From Aporrectodea caliginosa (Eukaryota; Annelida; Clitellata; Crassiclitellata; Lumbricidae): a stretch of 64,000 nucleotides of DNA. Shown here piece after piece: positions 57,771 to 64,000 of this stretch; position 1 is the stretch's first letter; each line of letters starts with the position of its first letter. The stretch spans positions 1,064,001-1,128,000 of the forward strand of contig JACEVL010000160.1 of NCBI GenBank assembly GCA_020284085.1. The letters are read 5' to 3'. The notes beneath the pieces are model-generated. The model was not told the DNA's origin. It saw only the letters and a list, made by a program, of their open reading frames with translations, and searched no databases. The translations under genes were made by a program, and so were the position numbers.

Positions 57771-58961
57771 ATCATTTATAAATATGTAGGGCCTATAATA
57801 GGCCTAAGTATTTATATCGCCGCCAAATGGCTGGCGGCAGGAACTGATAATGATGATAATGAATCAGTATTAAAATTTAGCGCGTAGCCTAAATGATTCT
57901 TTTAGTTGTAGGCTATTAGTGTTACCAAAAACGTTGTGTGAGCCTCGACGCCACAAAGTCAAAACTTGTGTGAGCATCGGCGCCTCTAGCTTCATAGTTT
58001 CTCGAGTTCCTGGCCATGGTCGGCTTTTTTACAGAGTTCCTCAAGATTAGGAAAAGATTTGGCTAGGAAGCCTAAGAAGCGTATAGGTTACGGGCCACAG
58101 CACTAAGTGGGCCTACAGCGCCGCAAATCCACTGCACATATTCCTAATTTAAATTAGTATTCTAAAATTAGTTGGTAAACAAAGCGGAAACAGTGACGTC
58201 ATCAACGAATATTTACGAATATTTACGAATATTAAAAAGGTCCGAATATTCACGAATATTTACAAATATTAAAGCCTGAAGTCACGATTTCTCGTTCTAT
58301 GAATGCAAGAGGCAGACTAACCAGTGAGGGCCGGCCTTAGGCACAGGCAAAGCAGGCAGTTGCCTGGGGCGCCAAAATCTAGGTCGGCACCATTTTCACA
58401 AAAATGTGTTTTTAACAGTTTTATGTTTTTAATTTTTTAGCCATTTTTTCAATTACAATGATTATTTTAATTTAAATTCAAAACTTCTATTATGGAACAA
58501 ATTTGAAATAATTATTGATTTCATAACACCTTTTCAAGTAGACTAATTCAATTTCAACACCGCACACGTTTATTTTAACCATTAAAATTTAATTATTTCA
58601 CGCGCGTATGTAGGCCTAGGCCTACACTTTAGTTCGTGTCTGTAATAGTCCTGACCGTCCGTAAATCTGATGCTGACATAGTGAAATCTTTCGACTGAAA
58701 ATGACAACAATTGAAGAAATATTGTATGATAGTCCTGTTTAATCTATGTAGGCCTATAGGCCTATCTTTATTTTGTTGACTGCCGAGCAGACATTGCAGT
58801 TGCATTAGTTACGTTAATTTATCTGTAGATATCTGTACATTTACATTTTAATGAAAGTTTTCTTAAATATATCTAAATCAATTTATAGTTTTAATGTTAT
58901 AAAATTAAAATTTTAATTTTAAACATTATGTAAACCCTATAGGCCTATGAGGCGTCAGAAG

Positions 58962-60017
58962 CAGTGGCGTACCGTACGTGGGGCAGGGGGGGCGAGTCGC
59001 CCCGGGCGGCACTTGAGCAGGGGCGGCAAAATAGGGTTGAAGAAAAATAAAAGAAGGAGTGAATGCAGAAAAAATAGAAAAAGTATAAGAGAAAGTAATA
59101 AAAAGTAGAGAGAGAAAGAAGGAAAGGAAGAAAAATAATCCAATGCATAGAATAAAGTGGCGTAATGGGGGGGCCCCGGGCGCATAATACGAAAGTACAC
59201 ACGGAAATTGATCCAAGGGATTCTCGCGACCAATCAGAAGCCGCCATAGCAGTAATAACTTTCACTGCGTCATGAATACTCATTAGCAATGCGCCTTGCT
59301 TAAATCAGTAAACAGTGAACTCCAGTTTGTAAAACAGTTCGAATTTAAATTGATAAATTGCGAAATGGCCGATTATATGAAACTTTGCGTGCCGATTATC
59401 AATATAGGCTAGGCTATCGGAGTTCACTAGCTGGCGACTACTCTGTAACGTGGAAAGTTATTATAAAGCGGTCTTTCACCTAGCTTTCTCTGAGACGCCG
59501 CTAGGCTAGTGTCCACCGAGACAGCGCTCTACCATACAAACCACGACATTGGCCTTATCACATAAATGTTTAATTGTGTCACTTATCAATTTGATTGTAT
59601 TATTCAAATTTTAAATTTCACTCTACACGTGAATACAAAGTTTGCGACTATCGTTGGAAGGTCGAAGGTGACTTTACCGTGTGCCACGTTACCCTTCGCC
59701 CGTTCTGTCCGTTAGGCTAGAGGCAGATGAATATTCATGATTATTCATTAGGCAAATTCACACTCATCCTCTGATTGGTCGCGAGATTCCCTTGGATCAA
59801 TTTTCATGTGTACTTTCGTAATACGCCCCCGGGCGCAGGACAGGGCGGCTTCTGACAATTATAGCATGAGTGAAAAAAGAGGGGAAAGCAAAAAAAAGGT
59901 CATCAGAATTTTGGCGGAAGTAATAAAGAAAATTTTCCGAAAATTTCCAAAATTAAGTGCCAAGGGCGGCATTTTGGGCCGTCGCCCCGGGCGCCATTTG
60001 AGCTCCGTACGCCACTG
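58962..60017. mobile_element. non-autonomous hAT, TSD GTCAGAAG, inner layer
   Basis: Ends CAGTGGCGTACCGTACG and CCGTACGCCACTG are flanked by perfect GTCAGAAG (58954-58961 and 60018-60025). A second inverted repeat of about 65 bp lies inside (59175-59240 with 59770-59836, AATACGAAAGTACACA and its complement), perhaps another insertion. Confidence 0.93.
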
Positions 60018-60579
60018 GTCAGAAGTAACCGGGTGCTCATAATTGTAAGAAAAAAACAAGAAACAGAAGTTTGTATCAAAAACAAAAAGGATGGCTTTCC
60101 AACTATTTCAACAAAACCGAAACTAGGCTACTTTAGCTGTTAGTGTAAGTATCCATTCATCAGGTAGTAATTCGTTTGTAATATAGGGGGCCTACTTATA
60201 TTGCAGGTAGGCCTATTTGCTTAAATTGTTTTCAGATTTAGGCCTATTGTGTCTTGATAACCTGAAACCTGATGGAGAAAAGCTACAAGCAGAAGAAGAT
60301 TTCTCATTACGTTAACAAATATTTTTTTATAATAATTATTTTTTGGGTTATTCGAATTTTTCGGTAATTCGAAGTTTTTCTTAATTATTACCATTCCCAA
60401 AAATTAAAAATTTCAAGGCCTGATTGTACTAATAAAAAAGTAACAAGTAACTCAGTTGAGCGTAATATTGTGGCTGGTTCATCATTGGATTGAGACGTGG
60501 CGTGAACCGTGGAGTAGGGGTCAGAGAGAGCCAAATGTAGCCTATACTTTGCCTGGGGCGTCATGTGGGCTAAGGCCGG

Positions 60580-60943
60580 TATCACGATATAGAGTATCCG
60601 TCCTAAGACTATCCGGGGGGATGTATGAATTTATCCCCCCGAATGGAATAAACCGGTTTAGAGTAGAGCTATCCGGGGGATAAACCATTCTATCCCCATC
60701 GTCATACGCATCACGATAGCCTCGACGAAAATTCAGTCAAAATCACCAAAACGAAGTAAATTAATTTCAGGTCGACGTACAAACTAAAGATACGCAACTT
60801 AAAATATTTTATGTGTACAATAAATCTAAGCAGTACGACTGAATAGGCCTACACCTAGAAACCGCCAAAAATGCAAACTAAGCCGAATGCTCCATTTCGC
60901 TAAGGGGGGATACTCATGTATGGGGATACTCTATTTCGTGACA
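60580..60943. mobile_element. MITE with TGT...ACA-type ends in a CCGG target, copy 3
   Basis: Ends TATCACGATATAGAGTATCC and GGATACTCTATTTCGTGACA are flanked by CCGG on both sides (60576-60579 and 60944-60947). Removing it and one CCGG restores the right end of the outer hAT (TAAGGCCGGCCCTG). Confidence 0.87.
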
Positions 60944-61314
60944 CCGGCCCTGTAACCAGTATAGAGCAGCAGTAATCCAAGTTGCTGGTGACAAAAGCGT
61001 GGACAAGGGTAGCAGCATCATCATGGGACAGAGAGCGAGAGATAACCCGTAGCTGACGTAGTTGGTAGTAACAGCCACGAGTGAGCCGATTGATGTGAAT
61101 AGAAAAATCAAGTTCCTCATCCAGTGTAACACCCAAATCCCGGACAGAACTATAAAAGGTGACGTGGGGAAATGCTTCAGCCACCGCACAACGGTCCACA
61201 CCAGTCGTCTACGTCCACCCGAGGTAGACCTATAATTATAACACTGGACAACACACAAACTGCCTTTTAAATGAAAATAGCAAATCTTTACTAATTTTGA
61301 GGTCCTGAACACGA

Positions 61315-61870
61315 AAATGACAGTAAAATTTGTCGATTGGCTCTCGTTTAGGAGAGACAGAGATGGTTACGTATAAATGTCTCAGTACGCATTGAGTACA
61401 GAGACATGGCCGCTGCTATCTGGACAACAGAGGTTTTGCCTCCTGAAAACTGTTGGGTGTACCTTATCTATTTTTGGCTGCTGATCAAGAAAATGACCTT
61501 GAAAATTTCCTATCACGTATAGTTTTTTTATATAGCCCATTTTTGGAATTTTTTCGCATTTTCAGTCTTCTTATATGCTGCCCACAAGGTGCAGTGTTTT
61601 GTGTATTCCAGGCATGCCTGGACATGCACTCAGTGCAGGTTGCAATGTAAATGTAAGACTTAGGCATGCCTGGGCATGCCCAGCATGCTTAGTCATGAAA
61701 GATGTTGGCAGGACAGGCTATAAAAGGAGGTTATATACACAGACGCGTTGATGTAGTTTATACGTATGTTGATAATCAACGGGCATAAATAGCATGGAGC
61801 ATATACTTAAGAATAAATATATGGGTTCACCATTATGGCAATTATTTTCTGTTTTTCAAACGTTAGAGTA
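61315..61870. other. no recognisable gene
   Basis: AT-rich stretch with repeated GCATGCCTGG/GGCATGCC words at 61610-61690. Confidence 0.45.
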
Positions 61871-61875
61871 GCAAG

Positions 61876-63424
61876 TTGAGTTCGAAATGTAACGTATACA
61901 TGTATGCGCCAACAGCCGTTGTGCTACAACGAGTTCACTTAAAAATCTCAAAAGAAGGCGATAACTCCCTTGTTAAGAAAGCATATGAATTGTACTTTGA
62001 ATATAAGGTTGGCGACCAGGATAAAGGTTGGATACCTCAAATTTGTTGCACATCTTGCGCAGTCAATCTCAGAGCATGGATTACTGGTTCTCGGCCGTCT
62101 ATGCCGTTTGCTATTCCAATGACATGAAGGGAGCTAAAAATCATGTTTCAAACTGTTATTTCTTTTTGACAAATGTTTTGGGCCATTCCTCCAAAAGCAA
62201 GAGGCCAATTGAATATCCTAATCTTCCATCGGCACTAAGACCACTGCCACATGATGATAGCCTTTCTGTAGGCCTACCCAATCCACGGGCTGTTTTGACC
62301 ATCGGAGACGTTGGTGAAACTGTGACAAAGGAAACAGAAGACTGTATTGATCCTGATTTCCAACCACTGCAGTGCCGTGAGCCTCATTTGATAACTCAAC
62401 GTGAGCTAAAATTTAATGACCTAGTCAGGGACTGAAATTCGTTGAAGGGGTCAAGCGAAATTGCTAGACTCTCGGCTTCACGAGGGTATACGAACTTGCT
62501 GGCACAAGAACTAATACTATAAGGCTATAAGGCTGTTACTGTCATGATAGTGTCATCTATCCAGTCAGTAGGCATTACTGTTATCTATATGGTGATTTGA
62601 AACTTGTACCACTTCTTCAGCTCCTTGTTGGATGCAGCTAGGGTATACGAAGTATTATTCTTTCATTTGTGAGTGAGACAGTCGTGTAATAGATTCCAGC
62701 TACCCACTGGCCACGTCGCAAACATTTGTTACCATGCCAAAGGAAAGTTCATCACGAACCACTTGTTGAACCCAGTAAGATTTCCTTGCCACCTCCTCAC
62801 ATCAAGATTGGACTAGTGAAGAACTTTGTCAAGGCATTGAACAAAGAAGGGAAGGGGTTCAAAAATCTTAAGAGACAAGCTTCCTCGCATAGGTGAAGCT
62901 AAGATAACGAGAAGGCATATTTGCTGGTCCACAGATAAGAGAACTGATGAATGACAGTCTTTTTTTGATGATATATTCGTTTATTTACCAAGCAGGAAGA
63001 CACACGCTTCACAACTTACATACACAAAGGCTACTATAAAGCTAAAAAAAAGGGAGTAATGAGACAATCAACGCTTTGACGTGAACAATATTGAGTCAAA
63101 TGGGTGGCAGTCTTTGAAGGACGTTAACTTTCTCGGCAATAACAAATCACCAAATTATATTCAGTTGGTTGAAAAGATAGTTCACGCATTGCATCTGATG
63201 GATGTTACTAAATATACGTTTATTTCATTCCCGTCTGGATTTTTCCCAGCAAATCTTCGTGATGTCAGCGATTAACATGACGAACGATTTCATCAGGACA
63301 TTGCCACAATGGAAAAACGACTCCAGGGTGTGTGGAACACTAGTATGCTGTCTAATTACTGTTTGACATTGATCAGAGAGGCTTCTGACATTGAATACAA
63401 ACGCAAATCAGCGGTTGTTCAGTT
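61876..63424 (+). pseudogene. broken transposon-type gene of an uncharacterised widespread family
   Basis: In order: EGDNSLVKKAYELYFEYKVG, DQDKGWIPQICCTSCAVNLR (zinc-binding-like cysteines), AKNHVSNCYFFLTNVLGHSS, PIEYPNLPSALRPLPHDDSL, then after a stop at 62435 VKALNKEGKGF, QSLKDVNFLGNNKSPNYIQL, FFPANLRDVSD and HDERFHQDIATMEKRLQGVW. These blocks are collinear with a protein family common in invertebrate genomes and thought transposon-derived. At least three stops or frameshifts break it. Confidence 0.75.
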
Positions 63425-63710
63425 TTAAAATGTCCAAAAAATAAATGACAAGTACATTGTAGGCCTAAATGTATGCATTAAGTAAATTTCTGCATTTCTT
63501 TTAAAATCTGGCGAACCATTTTTCTCAAAAACCTTACCTGATAAAAAAAATTCTGAGAACACTACTGGATTCAGCGTGCCAAATTCTATATAAAACAGCT
63601 AAAAAAAATTCGGAGGCAAACAAAGTTAAAATTTGTTGTCCAGTGTTATGCTAAAGGTCGATACTAAGTTAACGAAGTTTTAACAGTGAAAGTCATCTCA
63701 TTTTGCTGTA

Positions 63711-64000
63711 ATAAGTCGTAGCAACGGTGAACATTATAGGAAAGTACATGGTACAACCATGGATGTAATTACGTGTAATAACTTGTAGCAACGGTGAACA
63801 TTGTAGGAAAGTACATGGCACAACCATGGATGTAATTACATGTAATAAGTTGTAGCAACGGTGAACATTATAGGAAAGTACATGGCAAAACCATGGATGT
63901 AATTACGTGTAATAAGTTGTAGCAACGGTGAACATTATAGGAAAGTACATGGCAAAACCATGGATGTCATTACATGTAAAAAGTTGTAGCAACGGTGAAC
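63711..64000. repeat. 67-bp satellite array running off the window
   Basis: The word GTAGCAACGGTGAAC recurs at 63718, 63785, 63852, 63919 and 63986, exactly 67 bp apart. Units differ at few positions, and the array continues past 64000. Confidence 0.95.

Larger units (their letters stand above)
58326..60952. mobile_element. hAT element, TSD TAACCAGT, outer layer of a nest
   Basis: Ends GAGGGCCGGCCTTAGGC and GGCTAAGGCCGG/CCCTG (the right end is split by a MITE) are flanked by perfect TAACCAGT (58318-58325 and 60953-60960). GCAGGCAGTTGCCTGGGGCG near the left and TTTGCCTGGGGCG near the right support one element. It contains the hAT at 58962 and the MITE at 60580. Confidence 0.88.
58200..61310 (-). 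mobile_element. CR1/L2-like LINE split by a transposon nest
   Basis: Minus-strand SSVRDLGVTLDEELDFSIHI, LVHAFVTSNLDYCCSILVTG (61150-60955) joins across the insertion to LVSLPLAFIE (58325-58280). One copy of TAACCAGT in the original is now two. Confidence 0.75.

Noticed and set aside
57374..57775. Ser/Leu-rich open frames on the minus strand
   Set aside because: GA microsatellite artefact.

Overview
The window is eukaryotic nuclear DNA. It is AT-rich, with intron-split genes bearing canonical GT/AG borders, microsatellites, tRNA-derived SINEs and many nested DNA transposons. An invertebrate, probably a marine deuterostome such as an echinoderm, is my best guess. The grounds are the gene families present and the dense AGGCCT/TAGGCCTA words, so the phylum is an inference only.

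Three host genes can be assembled exon by exon, all on the minus strand, each with consistent splice phases and a coding total divisible by three. (1) At 7.0-16.0 kb is a secreted antistasin-repeat protein (7 exons, 240 aa) with a signal-peptide exon, a TATA box and a tandemly duplicated two-exon cassette. (2) At 25.5-31.5 kb is a CXorf38-like protein (6 exons, 419 aa) that carries an RxxxxH HEPN-type motif and ends in a dsRNA-binding-like domain. (3) At 37.6-42.9 kb is a short CAMTA-like protein (6 exons, 297 aa) that keeps the TIG/IPT domain but has no CG-1, ankyrin or IQ part.

Most of the rest is mobile DNA. An intact 1.97-kb hAT transposase ORF lies at 54.0-56.0 kb. hAT-type elements with visible 8-bp target duplications lie at 2.57, 17.41, 19.65, 48.75, 58.33 and 58.96 kb. 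Three short elements with TGT...ACA ends sit in CCGG targets (16.6, 17.1, 60.6 kb). Three short elements have GGGG...CCCC ends and 3-bp duplications (15.25, 23.8, 52.1 kb). A TTAA-flanked piggyBac-like element is at 34.4 kb. A 3.2-kb foldback at 45.3-48.5 kb holds a broken PIN-like gene. Layered palindromes, decayed transposon genes and about eleven CR1/L2-like LINE remnants complete the set.

Layout: 0-3.3 kb LINE tail, duplication, decayed transposon gene, hAT, SINE; 3.3-6.9 kb mostly nothing recognisable; 7-16 kb antistasin gene with repeats in its introns; 16.5-21.2 kb nested transposons; 21.2-25.4 kb sparse; 25.5-43 kb the other two genes with an intergenic foldback; 43-53 kb LINE, foldback and MITEs; 54-56 kb hAT transposase; 57-61.3 kb GA repeat and a triple transposon nest in a LINE; 61.9-64 kb a broken transposon gene and a 67-bp satellite.
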